Notes: a model not told the origin generated them from the letters alone. A stretch of 64,000 nt of DNA from Oscillospiraceae bacterium (GCA_902775565.1 CACYMP010000011.1:18703-82702); one strand, 5' to 3'. Positions 34,879 to 44,136 are shown, counted from the first letter of the stretch. Numbers and translations: made by a program.

Positions 34879-36450
34879 TTATATATCTCCAAACCCCTCC
34901 GGGTATCCGTCATGCATGTTCTCAAACATGCTGTCCGGCTGCAAGCTCTCTTCCTCTGACATCGGCGGATCCATGTAATCTTCATCGCTGTCGTCATCTT
35001 CAGGAGCGCCTTCATATGACATCTTATAATCGCCGGCAGGTTCCACAGGATCCTTGCCGGTGTATTCATAGAACAGCGTCTTGCTCGAGATCCACCAGAC
35101 GGGATCTTTGCCGGACGGGCCATGACGGTTTTTCGCAAGGTAGATAAAGGCAGGCAGGGCATCCGGGCCACTGCTTGAGGATTCCGCGGGATTACTGTCT
35201 GAGCCCGTACCCTTTTGGGCATCGTCGTTCGATTTATAGTAATCGGGCCTGTCGACAAACATAACGGTATCGGCGTCCTGCTCGATGGCGCCGGAGTCCC
35301 TCAGATCCGAGATCTGCGGGGTGTGATCCGTTCTCTTTGCATTATCTCTGGACAGCTGCGAGAGTGCGATGATCGGTATGCGGAGTTCCTTTGCCAGGAG
35401 CTTTAGGTTCCTCGAGATCTTTGCAACCTCATCATTTCGCGACCGGTTGCCCATGCCCTTCATTTCGATGAGCTGAAGATAATCAACGAAAATGAGCTTC
35501 GGGTGAATTCCCGCAGAAATAAGCTGCTGGATCTTGGCTTTCATGGTCATGGGATTGATATCGGCACTGTCGCCGAAGTAGATCGGATAATCCCTCAGTT
35601 TCAGCATTGCCTGATCGATCTGTTTCCAATCGCTGTCTGTGATCTGACGCGAGTTTATGATCGCGCTCACGGGTTTCGTCATGGCCGATGACATTATTCT
35701 TTTGCCGATCTCTTCCATGGTCATTTCGAGCGAAAAGATAACGACGGGATTTCCGTTTGCCGCAACGTTCACCGCCATATTGACGGCCAGTGCGGTCTTG
35801 CCCATTCCGGGGCGCGCAGCAAGGATATGAAGCGTTCCCGGGCCGAGTCCTCCCAGCATGAGATCAAGTTTGGGAAAGCCCAGTTTGATCTTGGAACCTG
35901 TTTTCGCATCCTGGATCTCTTCAGTAATGCTCGTGAGCGTCAGTTTAAGGACTTCGGAGAGGGCAACAAGGTCCTTGGCTTCGCTGAAACTGTTCAGCTT
36001 GGACAGCTCGCTCATTGCGTAATTTACCACTTCAGACGAACGGCGTTCGCCTACGAGAGCCTCCTTGCGCACATTATCAAGGATCTGAAGGATCTTCCGC
36101 TTCTCGTTCCTCTCCCTGATGGCATTTATATAACTGTGGATAGCCGACTCTGTCGCTACCATATCTCCAACATGGTAAACATATCTCTGGCCGCCGGCCT
36201 TTTCAGCCAGGCCTCTGCGCTCGAGTTCCGAGATAACGGTGAACCTGTCTATCTCCGTCTCATCGAAATACATATCGATGATCACACTATAGATCGTTTT
36301 GTTGCGGATATCGTTAAAGTCTTCATCAGTGATCTTGTTCTGCACCACTTCCATCATGGCACTGTTCTTGCGCATGCAAAGCGAAAGGACAGCCATCTCG
36401 ACATCGATATCGCAGACAGGCTCTATTCCCACGTCAATGAGATTCTCCAT
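34879..36450 (-). CDS. DnaB-type replicative helicase
   Basis: 523 residues. An N-terminal DnaB domain (about 12-105) is followed by a RecA-like helicase domain with Walker A ARPGMGKTA, Walker B LIFVDYLQLI, ALSQLSRDNAKR and a DLRDSGAIEQDAD block. The tail is long, acidic and Pro-rich. Given its place among accessory genes and a divergent tail, it may be an element-borne paralogue of the chromosomal DnaB, but this is not provable here. Its promoter has the island-wide dyad box. Confidence 0.9.
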   Translation of the reverse strand: MENLIDVGIEPVCDIDVEMAVLSLCMRKNSAMMEVVQNKITDEDFNDIRNKTIYSVIIDMYFDETEIDRFTVISELERRGLAEKAGGQRYVYHVGDMVATESAIHSYINAIRERNEKRKILQILDNVRKEALVGERRSSEVVNYAMSELSKLNSFSEAKDLVALSEVLKLTLTSITEEIQDAKTGSKIKLGFPKLDLMLGGLGPGTLHILAARPGMGKTALAVNMAVNVAANGNPVVIFSLEMTMEEIGKRIMSSAMTKPVSAIINSRQITDSDWKQIDQAMLKLRDYPIYFGDSADINPMTMKAKIQQLISAGIHPKLIFVDYLQLIEMKGMGNRSRNDEVAKISRNLKLLAKELRIPIIALSQLSRDNAKRTDHTPQISDLRDSGAIEQDADTVMFVDRPDYYKSNDDAQKGTGSDSNPAESSSSGPDALPAFIYLAKNRHGPSGKDPVWWISSKTLFYEYTGKDPVEPAGDYKMSYEGAPEDDDSDEDYMDPPMSEEESLQPDSMFENMHDGYPEGFGDI

Positions 36451-36488
36451 AATCGTACCTCCCGCACCTTCAGATTTCCTGTGAGGTC

Positions 36489-36523
36489 ATTATAGAAAAC
36501 ACGATGGGGCGATTAAGGGACAA
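36489..36523 (-). promoter_or_regulatory. Dyad operator and promoter of the DnaB-type gene
   Basis: Minus strand: TTGTCCCTTAATCGCCCCAT (plus 36504-36523), 9 bp, -10 TATAAT (plus 36489-36494). The outer half begins TTG instead of ATG. Confidence 0.7.
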
Positions 36524-36545
36524 CAATTTGATTATGAGGACAGAT

Positions 36546-36671
36546 TCAGATAACCTCTCTGATCTCGTCCAATATCTCGGCTTCGGTATTTGACTCCACA
36601 AAAGACGAGATGGAGTCCATCAGACTGTCGGCCATCGCGTTGTGCGGCACTATGGATGCCACGCTGATCAC
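36546..36671 (-). CDS. Possible 41-aa ORF coupled to the upstream gene
   Basis: A GTG start overlaps the stop of the gene at 36668 (GTGA). The peptide is acidic and helical (ADSLMDSISSFVESNTEAEI). No ribosome binding site of its own is clear. It may be a real coupled gene or the displaced end of the upstream one. Confidence 0.35.
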   Translation of the reverse strand: MISVASIVPHNAMADSLMDSISSFVESNTEAEILDEIREVI

Positions 36672-37009
36672 AGCTTGTTCCACGCGTTATTTTCAATCTT
36701 ATCAATGACTTCTTTCAATTTTTCGAGGACTTTCCCAACTGCACTCAGATCCGGTACGTCACAACTCAAGTTTCCTTCAATATCTTCAATATGTCTGAGC
36801 ATTTCCCAACAAACCTCTGCAACATCTGATGCCATATCTTCCCGGGCTTCACTGCCGCAATTTGACATAAGCAGACGAAAACTCTTCTCCGCATCCGGTC
36901 CAATCTTTTCGCGGATCAGACAAGCCATGTCTTCCTCAGGATTGAACATGGGTTCATATGTCCCGTCAGGAAGAAAGAATCCAAGGTTTGTTTCATACGT
37001 ACTATCCAT
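36668..37009 (-). CDS. Hypothetical acidic protein, 113 aa
   Basis: Acidic, mostly helical protein with FFLPDGTYEPMFNPEEDM near the start. It follows the gene at 37021 after 11 bp with AAGG upstream of the ATG, so both probably share the operator-bearing promoter at 37322. No family recognised. Confidence 0.65.
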   Translation of the reverse strand: MDSTYETNLGFFLPDGTYEPMFNPEEDMACLIREKIGPDAEKSFRLLMSNCGSEAREDMASDVAEVCWEMLRHIEDIEGNLSCDVPDLSAVGKVLEKLKEVIDKIENNAWNKL

Positions 37010-37020
37010 TCTTATTTGCC

Positions 37021-37275
37021 TTAAGTAATATCTCCGCGGTCCCTCATCTCATTAAGCCTGCCCCTGTAGAAAAGGAGCTGCCTTCCTTCTTCCCCGGTAA
37101 TGAAGCCGAGCCTTTCTGCGATCCTTACGCAGGCGAGTTTCTCCCTTTCGTCAACGTTCTCGTCAGTCAGGATAAGACCGAGCATGGCGACCTTAACGAT
37201 CCTGGGCTCGTCGATGTATGTGCCGTCTGGTTCTTTTGCCGTGTGAGCAAGTATCGTGATCTTTGCGCTTTCCAT
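37021..37275 (-). CDS. Hypothetical protein, 84 aa
   Basis: Small helical protein (EPRIVKVAMLGLILTDENVDEREKL). AAGGAGG lies 6 bases before the ATG. It is divergent from the WYL regulator gene at 37481 and carries the dyad box in its promoter. No family recognised. Confidence 0.7.
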   Translation of the reverse strand: MESAKITILAHTAKEPDGTYIDEPRIVKVAMLGLILTDENVDEREKLACVRIAERLGFITGEEGRQLLFYRGRLNEMRDRGDIT

Positions 37276-37321
37276 GCTGCGCCTCCTTCATTTATGTTGT
37301 TGTGTTGATCTTTTCACCCTT

Positions 37322-37356
37322 ATGATAAGACCAGCGGTGTACGATATTTGTCGCAT
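37322..37356 (-). promoter_or_regulatory. Dyad operator and promoter between gene 37021 and the WYL gene
   Basis: Minus strand: ATGCGACAAATATCGTACAC (plus 37337-37356), 9 bp, -10 TATCAT (plus 37322-37327). Directed at the 37021 operon, divergent from the WYL gene. Confidence 0.7.
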
Positions 37357-37480
37357 CTTTTCACAGGTTCCCACCCTTCCATTTACAGAAAATTTACCCC
37401 CGCGCATGCACCAAATTCACACCATGGGAATAAATAACATATACAATGAAGGTATCTCACAAGAAAGCGGGGAAACTGCC

Positions 37481-38509
37481 ATGCCGCCCAGCAAGAAAAT
37501 GATTCCGTCCATGATACTGGACATATTGAAAAGAAGAACAGACGAGAACCACACCTTGGATCAGAAGGACATCTTGGACGAGCTCAATCAGGAATTCGAT
37601 CCGCCCCTCGACCGAAAGACGGTGCGCCGCAACATCGAGTATCTCCTGGATATCGGCTGTCCCATCGTTTACAAGGAAAAACCGCGCAGCAACGGCAACG
37701 ATATCTGGACAGACTTTTACCTCGCCAGAGATTTCACTGAAGCAGAGTTAAGGCTCCTGATCGACGGACTGCTGTTTTCGAACCATGTGCCCTACAAGCG
37801 CTGCCAGAATCTCATCGAGAAGCTCGAAGGCCTTGCAAGTGAGCATTTCAGATCACATGTAAAACACATCAAGACGCTCCCGGATCCCGAGGTCTACAAC
37901 AAGCAGCTGTTCTTCACGATCCAGATATTGGACGAAGCCATTTCGCGAGAGCGCCAGGTCGCGTTCCATTACGTCAATTACGGCACTGACAAAAAGAGTC
38001 ATCCCAGACTCGGCAATGACGGCAATCCGAAAGAATACATAATCAACCCGTACCAGATGGTCGCAAAGGAAGGCAAGTACTACCTCATCTGCAACAACGA
38101 CGACTACTCTATCCTGTCAAATTACCGCGTAGACCGCATTGCCGACATCCGCATCCTCGAAGACAAAAAGCGCAAGCCCTTCTCCAAGCTCAAGGACGCA
38201 AACGGTGACCGCTTCAACCTTTCCGAGTACATGAAGACGCACATAAAGATGTACGCGTCCGGCGACTGCCGCGTCAGGTTCAAGATCAACCCGGCAATGG
38301 TGACGGACATCATAGACATTTTCGGAAAAGACGTCACGTTCGAAGAGGAGACCGACAAGTATGTGATCGTCTCCGCGAAAGTCACCGAGAACGCCATGAT
38401 CCAGTTCGCCAAATCCTACTCGCCCGACGTCGTGATCTTAGAACCGCAGCATCTCGTGGACACTATGAAGGACTGGGCGAAGAAGGTTAAGAAGGCATAT
38501 GGAGGTTAA
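37481..38509 (+). CDS. WYL-domain transcriptional regulator
   Basis: 342 residues from the ATG of MPPSKKMIPS with GGGG upstream; longer in-frame starts lack a site. An N-terminal winged helix (about 8-65, DRKTVRRNIEYLLDIG) is followed by a WYL domain with REROVAFHYVNYG-type start, YIINPYQMVAKEGKYYLIC and YRVDRI, and a C-terminal WCX-like extension. WYL regulators bind DNA as dimers, sense ligands such as nucleotides, and often control defence or DNA-damage genes. It is a candidate reader of the dyad box found in this island. The next gene starts 2 bp after its stop. Confidence 0.9.
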   Translation: MPPSKKMIPSMILDILKRRTDENHTLDQKDILDELNQEFDPPLDRKTVRRNIEYLLDIGCPIVYKEKPRSNGNDIWTDFYLARDFTEAELRLLIDGLLFSNHVPYKRCQNLIEKLEGLASEHFRSHVKHIKTLPDPEVYNKQLFFTIQILDEAISRERQVAFHYVNYGTDKKSHPRLGNDGNPKEYIINPYQMVAKEGKYYLICNNDDYSILSNYRVDRIADIRILEDKKRKPFSKLKDANGDRFNLSEYMKTHIKMYASGDCRVRFKINPAMVTDIIDIFGKDVTFEEETDKYVIVSAKVTENAMIQFAKSYSPDVVILEPQHLVDTMKDWAKKVKKAYGG

Positions 38510-38511
38510 GC

Positions 38512-39399
38512 ATGAATGCTGAGCTTGTAAGATTGGATCGGACTATAAAAGAATTCATTCAGAATATAAGCAAAGGGCCCTTTAAGCACTTAAATGATGA
38601 AGATTGCAAGTATCCGCAATCAGATTATATTAAAAATGCTGCAGAAGGCGGATATGAAAACATATTCCAATGTGCAGTCGCTCAGGCATGGCTTGATATG
38701 TGCCGTACTACAAATGGTGATTCTGATGATGCCATCAAGCAGTTTTTCAGCAATGAGATCAAGAACATTTATGAGCAGAAAAGCAGATCCACTTTAGAGG
38801 ACTTGATCTATTCATCCTCAGATGCGGTTAAAGGATTAACTGTCGGTCAGAAACAGAAGATCGTAAACATGGCAAATAAGTATTTGTATTGTTGTGAAGA
38901 TTTAAGAAACAACGCAGATTTCCAAAGCACATTCAAAAGTGCGCAAATGCCTTTGGACTCATATGTACTCGAATGGTATGAACGTGTGGTAGTTGAATGG
39001 AGAATAAAGGCCGGAAAAACATTTCCCGGGGAAAAAGATGCTTTTCTCAAAAGTAAGATGTGCGAATGGAGCAAACTAAACGAGACTAATAGAAACGAGG
39101 ATGTATTCAGAGATCCTCACGGTAAAGAATTCTATTCATATAGCTTCATACAAAGAACTATCGGGGAATACATAAGCGAATCATCGGACTCTTCAAATTC
39201 ATTATCACCATTGGAGACCGAGTTCCTGGTATGGCCGGAGATTCAGTTATTGCTTGCTGCAGAGACTTTCTTGTTTTCGATCGGCACACATTCTGCTGCT
39301 GACCGGAAAACAATACGGTCAACACACAGTATTGAAAATAACATTAATAAAATCAGAGATCTGATCATCAAAGGCCAATACGATTTCATTTGGTTTTAG
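38512..39399 (+). CDS. Hypothetical protein coupled to the WYL regulator, 295 aa
   Basis: A helical, cytoplasmic protein that starts 2 bp after the WYL gene, so the two are certainly co-transcribed. Its base composition is AT-richer than the regulator's. No motif was recognised; there is no obvious nuclease, ATPase or membrane signature. Being tied to a WYL regulator is typical of defence effectors but proves nothing. Confidence 0.65.
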   Translation: MNAELVRLDRTIKEFIQNISKGPFKHLNDEDCKYPQSDYIKNAAEGGYENIFQCAVAQAWLDMCRTTNGDSDDAIKQFFSNEIKNIYEQKSRSTLEDLIYSSSDAVKGLTVGQKQKIVNMANKYLYCCEDLRNNADFQSTFKSAQMPLDSYVLEWYERVVVEWRIKAGKTFPGEKDAFLKSKMCEWSKLNETNRNEDVFRDPHGKEFYSYSFIQRTIGEYISESSDSSNSLSPLETEFLVWPEIQLLLAAETFLFSIGTHSAADRKTIRSTHSIENNINKIRDLIIKGQYDFIWF

Positions 39400-39515
39400 C
39401 GTTCGTTCCGCCTTTTCGAAAACAAGAAGACCACATCAGGGGGAAAAAACATGGAATTGAGTATTCCATAAGCGACAGGCCTAATCCTGATATGGTCAGC
39501 CTATTTTCACTCTCA

Positions 39516-39625
39516 TTCCACGTTTTGTTCCATCTTTAAGCCAAAACGTGGAACGAAGTGTGGAATCAGTGCTGTTTTTGTAGTGTATTCCACGTTTCCC
39601 TCCATCTTTGAGCTCAAACGTGGAA
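39516..39625. repeat. Two tandem hairpin units, 72-bp period
   Basis: Each 38-bp unit has arms TTCCACGTTT and AAACGTGGAA: 39516-39553 and 39588-39625. The loop core TCCATCTTT-AGC and the trailing GAA-TGTGGAAT are also conserved. The units lie 80 bp beyond the end of the gene at 39705. The flanking stretch 39400-39515 holds nothing recognisable. Confidence 0.75.
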
Positions 39626-39639
39626 TGAAATGTGGAATG

Positions 39640-39678
39640 AAAAAGCCTGCAAGAAACGGGAAGCCGAATTCTTGCAGG
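39640..39678 (-). terminator. Rho-independent terminator of the FtsH-like/SLOG operon
   Basis: Minus strand: CCTGCAAGAA, 13-base loop, TTCTTGCAGG, then CTTTTTC. Perfect 10-bp stem. Confidence 0.85.
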
Positions 39679-39704
39679 TTCTTGCGTTGGCTTATTGTAA
39701 AACA

Positions 39705-40028
39705 TCAATCCAAATGGCACTTGTAGTGCTCGCTCCCGTCGATATCGATTAGGGGCACTTCGTCCAGCTCAAAGGCGGCCATTATTTCTTTGATGAAACG
39801 TTCGTCCACATGATGATTCATGTAGATCTTCGGCCTGCCTTTATTGGTGTACTCGACACGGCCGCGCGGATAGTAATCGAAAGGCTTTCTGCACCCGGCC
39901 GGCCTTACGTCAGGCCACTTGAGCTTGTGGTTGTAGTTGTCGCCGGACTTGGACAAACCGTATATGTCCCCTTCTTTGAAAGGAACGGCCAACAGTTCAT
40001 CTTTTACTATCCAGAAAATGCCTCTCAT
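39705..40028 (-). CDS. Hypothetical protein, 107 aa
   Basis: Small soluble protein (KDELLAVPFKEGDIYGLSKSG, YMNHHVDERFIKEIMAAF). It starts directly at the end of the SLOG gene (no gap), so it is the last gene of the FtsH-like operon. No family recognised. Confidence 0.65.
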   Translation of the reverse strand: MRGIFWIVKDELLAVPFKEGDIYGLSKSGDNYNHKLKWPDVRPAGCRKPFDYYPRGRVEYTNKGRPKIYMNHHVDERFIKEIMAAFELDEVPLIDIDGSEHYKCHLD

Positions 40029-40517
40029 TTAGTTGCCCTTTATCGTGATCACTTCAAGCCCTTTTTCCTTGGCATACCACACGGTCTTCTTGGTTCCGCC
40101 CGGAGCACCGGTGTAGACGCCGATAAGTCTCGACGAGTGATCGACCATCCAATAGTCACGATCGATATACGCTTGCGTTCCGGGCCTGCTGCCCACATAA
40201 ACGGTCTTGTCCGAGGCGATGAGGAGGCTGGTGTATCTTTGTCTCCACTCCGGCTCCCAGTCTTTTTCCATGCCGTTCCAGGCACATGCGCAGATCAGAT
40301 GTATCTTCGCGCCGTCCAGAATGAGCTTTAAGACGATCTCCGCCGCCCAGATGTCAACACCTCTCTGCATGCCGGAAATGAAATCCGTGTAGCCGTCATC
40401 TACGGCTTTTCTAATCTGCTTTTCGAGCCAGGCGATGACTTCATCTTCTGCCATCTCCAGCTTCTCGGGTCTGTGTCCCGTGAAAGAACACGCGTGCTTA
40501 ATATCTATTTCATTCAT
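40029..40517 (-). CDS. SLOG family protein (DUF1273/YpsA-like)
   Basis: 162 residues with the Rossmann-like SLOG pattern: CSFTGHRPEKL at the N-terminus, DFISGMQRGVDIWAAE in the middle (GxxxGxD loop) and a final KTVWYAKEKGLEVITI strand. SLOG proteins bind or cleave nucleotide-derived ligands and many take part in stress or defence signalling. It is in an operon with a protease-type ATPase upstream (14 bp gap). Confidence 0.88.
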   Translation of the reverse strand: MNEIDIKHACSFTGHRPEKLEMAEDEVIAWLEKQIRKAVDDGYTDFISGMQRGVDIWAAEIVLKLILDGAKIHLICACAWNGMEKDWEPEWRQRYTSLLIASDKTVYVGSRPGTQAYIDRDYWMVDHSSRLIGVYTGAPGGTKKTVWYAKEKGLEVITIKGN

Positions 40518-40531
40518 TGTTATTTCTCCTG

Positions 40532-41833
40532 TTATCCCACTCTTCTGTAATAAGGATCTGCCTGATCGCCGCCATCAACAAACTTCTCTCTGATAGGAGC
40601 GATGTCCTTGTAAGAGATCGTCTTCTTTTCGAGCAGCATTTCGATGATCGCCTCAAGGAACTCGCGGTTCTTTCCAAGAATCTGCTTCGTCTTGAGATAG
40701 TAGCGTGAAAGCTCTGTTCCGACTGCATTATCCAGGTGATCGTAAACCTTCCTTGAAGTCTCTTCGCCATGGCACCAGCCAAGAAAATCGTAAGCAGCAA
40801 CATCATCCAAAAGTCTTCTCATGTGGTCGTTGGCAGCATGGAGATCTCCACCTACGCCCATGTCTGTCTCATTGAGGATCAGTTCGGTAGCAGCTTTTCC
40901 TGCAAGGTCGATCATTATTTCAATCTCAACATTTTTGAATTCTTCAAAACGATGTTCGTCCCTGTTTCTGTGAACCATTCCCCTGACTCCGCCATCATCG
41001 GCTTCAATGGATACAAATGCAACCTGGCCCGGGAAAAACAGTTCTGAAAGAACAGCGTGTCCAGCCTCATGAACAGCCAGTCTCCTGTTGCTCACAGGGT
41101 TGTTTTCCGTCACTTCAGTTCCGTGAAAGATCTTACGGATGACGGCTCTTCTGATATCTTCCTGGCTAATGTGCTTTTTGCCCTCGTATCCTGCATAGAT
41201 ACCTGCCTCGTTGATCAGCATCTCAAGATCGGCGCAGGAGTGACCTTCAGCAAATCTCGCGATCTCCTCAGCATCAATATCCTTGGCGACTTTCTTATCC
41301 TTAAGATAGAAAGAGATGATCTTTTTTGCATCCTCGATCCCGGGAAAATCCATGAAGTAGGTCTTGTCAAAACGCCCGCTCCTGACAAGCGAATTAGGAA
41401 GTTTGCGGAAATTATTGCATGTGCCCAGTACGAAAACATCCGACTCTTTGGCTTCATCAATGCATGTCTGTACGGTTACATATTCTTCAGCATCGCAATG
41501 ACGATCGTCTTCGTTTGCAAACTTATCGAGATCATCCAAAAGAACGATCGAAGGTGCCGCTTTTTCGGCCTCCTTGAAAGTCTCTCTGATCAGATCAACA
41601 AAGGCACCGTCAGGTCTGTCTTTCCTGATAACGAAAACCTTAAGACCGGTCTCCTTAATGAACGACTTAGCCATAAGAGTCTTGCCGATCCCGGGCTCTC
41701 CGCTCAGAAGAATCCCCTTCGGAGTAGACACGCCGAGTTTCTTGTATTTTTCAGGATCCCTGATGATGTCGATGATCCTGTAAAGCTCCTTCTTGATTCC
41801 CTCATAACCGATTACTCTATCCAGTTCTCTCAT
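40532..41833 (-). CDS. Membrane-less FtsH-like ATP-dependent metalloprotease
   Basis: 433 residues from the ATG with GAGGTG 6 bases upstream. AAA+ domain: Walker A GEPGIGKT (45-52), Walker B IVLLDDLD, sensor LGTCNNFRKLP, Arg-finger block RSGRFDKT. Metalloprotease domain: HEAGH (255-259) and a downstream Asp in GVGGDLHAA. The order is that of FtsH, but no N-terminal membrane segments exist; FtsH proper is about 600-650 residues and membrane-anchored. It is therefore a soluble relative, likely degrading cytoplasmic targets. Its promoter has the dyad box, and SLOG follows. Confidence 0.88.
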   Translation of the reverse strand: MRELDRVIGYEGIKKELYRIIDIIRDPEKYKKLGVSTPKGILLSGEPGIGKTLMAKSFIKETGLKVFVIRKDRPDGAFVDLIRETFKEAEKAAPSIVLLDDLDKFANEDDRHCDAEEYVTVQTCIDEAKESDVFVLGTCNNFRKLPNSLVRSGRFDKTYFMDFPGIEDAKKIISFYLKDKKVAKDIDAEEIARFAEGHSCADLEMLINEAGIYAGYEGKKHISQEDIRRAVIRKIFHGTEVTENNPVSNRRLAVHEAGHAVLSELFFPGQVAFVSIEADDGGVRGMVHRNRDEHRFEEFKNVEIEIMIDLAGKAATELILNETDMGVGGDLHAANDHMRRLLDDVAAYDFLGWCHGEETSRKVYDHLDNAVGTELSRYYLKTKQILGKNREFLEAIIEMLLEKKTISYKDIAPIREKFVDGGDQADPYYRRVG

Positions 41834-41868
41834 AGAAAACACCTCATTTCTGTTTTGATCTCACCCTG

Positions 41869-41903
41869 ATTATATGAGGCACCGTGTCCGCAAATTGTCC
41901 CAT
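41869..41903 (-). promoter_or_regulatory. Dyad operator and promoter of the FtsH-like/SLOG operon
   Basis: Minus strand: ATGGGACAATTTGCGGACAC (plus 41884-41903), 9 bp, -10 TATAAT (plus 41869-41874), followed by CAGGGTGA. Confidence 0.75.
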
Positions 41904-41918
41904 TGGTTCACGGCTTCG

Positions 41919-42302
41919 TCAGAGCAGCGTCCAGGGGATATCGTAGTCCTTTTTATACGTGCCGTCTTTGCCTCCAAAAGACTCTTCATCGATCTTATGC
42001 TTTCTCCATTTCTTGGCAGCAGTTTTCTTAAGCCATTTCGCATCCTTGCTGATACGGCTGACAATGAATACATCGCCGCCGATCTTTTCGAAATGAGGAA
42101 TGCAGATCGAAGTTCCCCTCGGTGTCTTTACCCAAGTGTAACTGACGCAGTACTTCTCGCGCTCAACGTGATAACCCCAATAGTAATACTCGCCCCTGTC
42201 AGCTTTTTTGGCTCTCGAAAACTTTTTATGCGCAGTCTCGTACCGCCTCTGCCTGTGCAGAGCCTTACGCTTTGAATCAAGATAGTGATTAACCTTAGAC
42301 AT
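41919..42302 (-). CDS. Hypothetical basic protein of the rtcB-prfH operon, 127 aa
   Basis: Starts at the ATG with AAGGAGG 6 bases upstream, 17 bp after prfH. It is strongly basic (RQRRYETAHKKFSRAKKADRG; KKTAAKKWRKHK) with a YYYWGYHVEREKYC core. The charge suggests RNA or ribosome binding, fitting its RNA-repair neighbours, but no family was recognised. Confidence 0.65.
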   Translation of the reverse strand: MSKVNHYLDSKRKALHRQRRYETAHKKFSRAKKADRGEYYYWGYHVEREKYCVSYTWVKTPRGTSICIPHFEKIGGDVFIVSRISKDAKWLKKTAAKKWRKHKIDEESFGGKDGTYKKDYDIPWTLL

Positions 42303-42319
42303 GACTGCCTCCTTCGAGC

Positions 42320-42916
42320 TCAGACGGTTCTCCTGAACTTCTCTCCTTCGTATGTTCTTACCGGATTGCCTCTTTCGATCTCCGTGTGTTTCCTCCACGC
42401 GCCGTTTGCGGCGGACGCTTCGTTCTCCTTCTGCTTTGCGGCAAGGATGCCTGCAAGCCTTTTCATCGCCTTCTGTTTGTTCTGCACCTGGCTTCTCTCT
42501 TCCGTACATGTAATAACGATCCCCGTCGGCTTATGTAAGACGCGCACGCCTGTCTCAACTTTATTGACGTGCTGTCCACCCTTGCCGCCGCAGTGCATCG
42601 TGGTCACTTCGCAGTCAGAGAGATCAAGCCCTCCGACCGCCTCGGCTTCCTTAATGACGCTGACATCCATGTACCAGTTCTTGCGCTGGTGACCCGGCCT
42701 TATGGTGCTTTTCCACACCCATAAGACCGTGCCCTCGAGCATCGAAACATCTTCATCAAACTCCATAACGCACGACTTGTATCCGTTGCCGGAATAGTCC
42801 TCATTAACCGATACGATGCGTGAGCCCGTGAACTCCTTGAGAAAAGCTTTGCAGAGCTTTTCCACTCCGACAGAGCACTCGACGGGGCCCTGTCCCGAAC
42901 TTATCTGTATAAGCAT
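42320..42916 (-). CDS. prfH: Peptide chain release factor homologue PrfH
   Basis: 198 residues. A GGQ loop is present at 113-115 in [18 protein letters not shown], with the long basic C-terminus of RF homologues and no codon-recognition domain. PrfH with RtcB2 is a known pair: PrfH releases peptides from ribosomes cleaved in the 16S decoding centre and RtcB reseals the RNA. The gene follows rtcB after 2 bp, the expected arrangement. Confidence 0.9.
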   Translation of the reverse strand: MLIQISSGQGPVECSVGVEKLCKAFLKEFTGSRIVSVNEDYSGNGYKSCVMEFDEDVSMLEGTVLWVWKSTIRPGHQRKNWYMDVSVIKEAEAVGGLDLSDCEVTTMHCGGKGGQHVNKVETGVRVLHKPTGIVITCTEERSQVQNKQKAMKRLAGILAAKQKENEASAANGAWRKHTEIERGNPVRTYEGEKFRRTV

Positions 42917-42918
42917 TT

Positions 42919-44034
42919 TTACCTCTCTTTTCCAGCCTTGAAATTGTAGACAGGCTTTATCACTTCCCTGACTTCCACGGTGTCACTTATGGAACGCATG
43001 ATCTCGTCGATCCCGCGGTAAGCGACAGGCGCCTCGTCGAGCGTCTCCGCACATGCCGAAGTCGTGTAGATACCCTTCATGTCTTTCTTGAATGCAGATA
43101 CCGTGTAGTGGTTCTGCACTTCCGTTCTCTTGATCTTGCGGCCCGAGCCGTGCGGAGCAGAGTAGTTCCACTCGGGATTGCCTTTTCCAACGCCGAGGAT
43201 CACACCGTCACGCATGTTGACCGGGATGATGACGTTCTCTCCTTCAAGCGCTGATGCAGCACCCTTGCGGAGTATCTTCGTGCCGTCAGGAAGACTGCCG
43301 ATGTAGTTGTGAACCGACTCGTACCTTTCGGTCTCCTTCCACTTCATGCCCTTGAGGATCTCGTGAAGGATTATCTCTCTGTTGAGTGACGCATACTTAG
43401 TCGCGATCTCAGCATCGTGCAGATAATCATCCATGAGAGGACCTTCAACATAAGCCGTCTCATAAGGGACGTCCTTGCCCATGTTGCAGAGCCTTCTGCG
43501 CGCAGCCTCGGTGTAGTAATCCGCAACATCATAACCAAGGTGGCGGCTGCCCGTGTGGATGATGACATAATACCCGTCCTCACCCTTATCGACTTCGATG
43601 AAGTGATTGCCTCCGCCCAGTGTTCCGAGGCTCTTCAAAGCTTTATCGGCATTGACAGCGCGCAGACATCTCAATTCAGAGATCACATCGAAAGAAGCCT
43701 TGGAATGAGGTGCTTTTCGAACCGCGAAACCCGCAGGAACATTGTCTCTTATCACCCTGTCGAGCTTCGGAAATTCAAACCGTCCTTCAACCTTTGCAAC
43801 GAGCATTCCGCATCCGATATCAACACCCATGAGCTGCGGGATTATCTTGTCCGTAACAGTCATGGTAAGTCCGATCGGGCCGACTTTTCCGGGATGGCAG
43901 TCCGGCATGATCCTTATATTTGAACCGAGCGATGTCTCATTGTCGCAGATCATCCTGATCTGGGCCTTGGCGTAGTCTTCAACGTCACTTGCATAGACTC
44001 CCGCCTCAGCGAAAATTCCTTTAATAGTGTCCAT
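42919..44034 (-). CDS. rtcB: RNA ligase RtcB (PrfH-linked type)
   Basis: 371 residues, the length of the short RtcB2 group. Metal-site motifs are intact: PDCHPGK (46-52), DIGCGM with Cys75, GGGNH, HTGSRH, and the SAPHGSGRK block carrying the guanylylated His. RtcB joins 2',3'-cyclic phosphate or 3'-phosphate ends to 5'-OH ends using GTP and Mn2+. Adjacent prfH points to 16S rRNA repair. The ribosome binding site GAAAGG lies 9 bases before the ATG and can be masked by an upstream hairpin. Confidence 0.95.
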   Translation of the reverse strand: MDTIKGIFAEAGVYASDVEDYAKAQIRMICDNETSLGSNIRIMPDCHPGKVGPIGLTMTVTDKIIPQLMGVDIGCGMLVAKVEGRFEFPKLDRVIRDNVPAGFAVRKAPHSKASFDVISELRCLRAVNADKALKSLGTLGGGNHFIEVDKGEDGYYVIIHTGSRHLGYDVADYYTEAARRRLCNMGKDVPYETAYVEGPLMDDYLHDAEIATKYASLNREIILHEILKGMKWKETERYESVHNYIGSLPDGTKILRKGAASALEGENVIIPVNMRDGVILGVGKGNPEWNYSAPHGSGRKIKRTEVQNHYTVSAFKKDMKGIYTTSACAETLDEAPVAYRGIDEIMRSISDTVEVREVIKPVYNFKAGKER

Positions 44035-44136
44035 AAAAATATACCTTTCGTTTTGAAAGGGCAGTTATGGGATCTCTTAATTGGGATTTAGTTCAGACCA
44101 ACAGAAAGAAGGTCCCATGTACCCTTATTATTTAAT
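44035..44136 (-). promoter_or_regulatory. Candidate attenuator in the rtcB leader
   Basis: Hairpin A: CCTTTC (plus 44055-44060) pairs GAAAGG (44044-44049), masking the rtcB ribosome binding site. Hairpin B: AAGGG and ATGGGA, inside codons 17-21 of the leader ORF (plus 44111-44124), pair TCCCAT and CCCTT (plus 44057-44072). B uses part of the strand needed by A, so they exclude each other, and a ribosome reading the leader ORF to its end would break B and allow A. Confidence 0.6.

Noticed and set aside
34879..36450. Chromosomal replication locus
   Set aside because: DnaB is present, but no origin, DnaA boxes, rplI or single-strand binding protein gene is nearby.
39496..39720. 74-codon ORF with repeated STF-LKDG-KRG peptides
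   Set aside because: The peptide repeat is a by-product of the tandem DNA hairpins; there is no good ribosome binding site and it covers a terminator.
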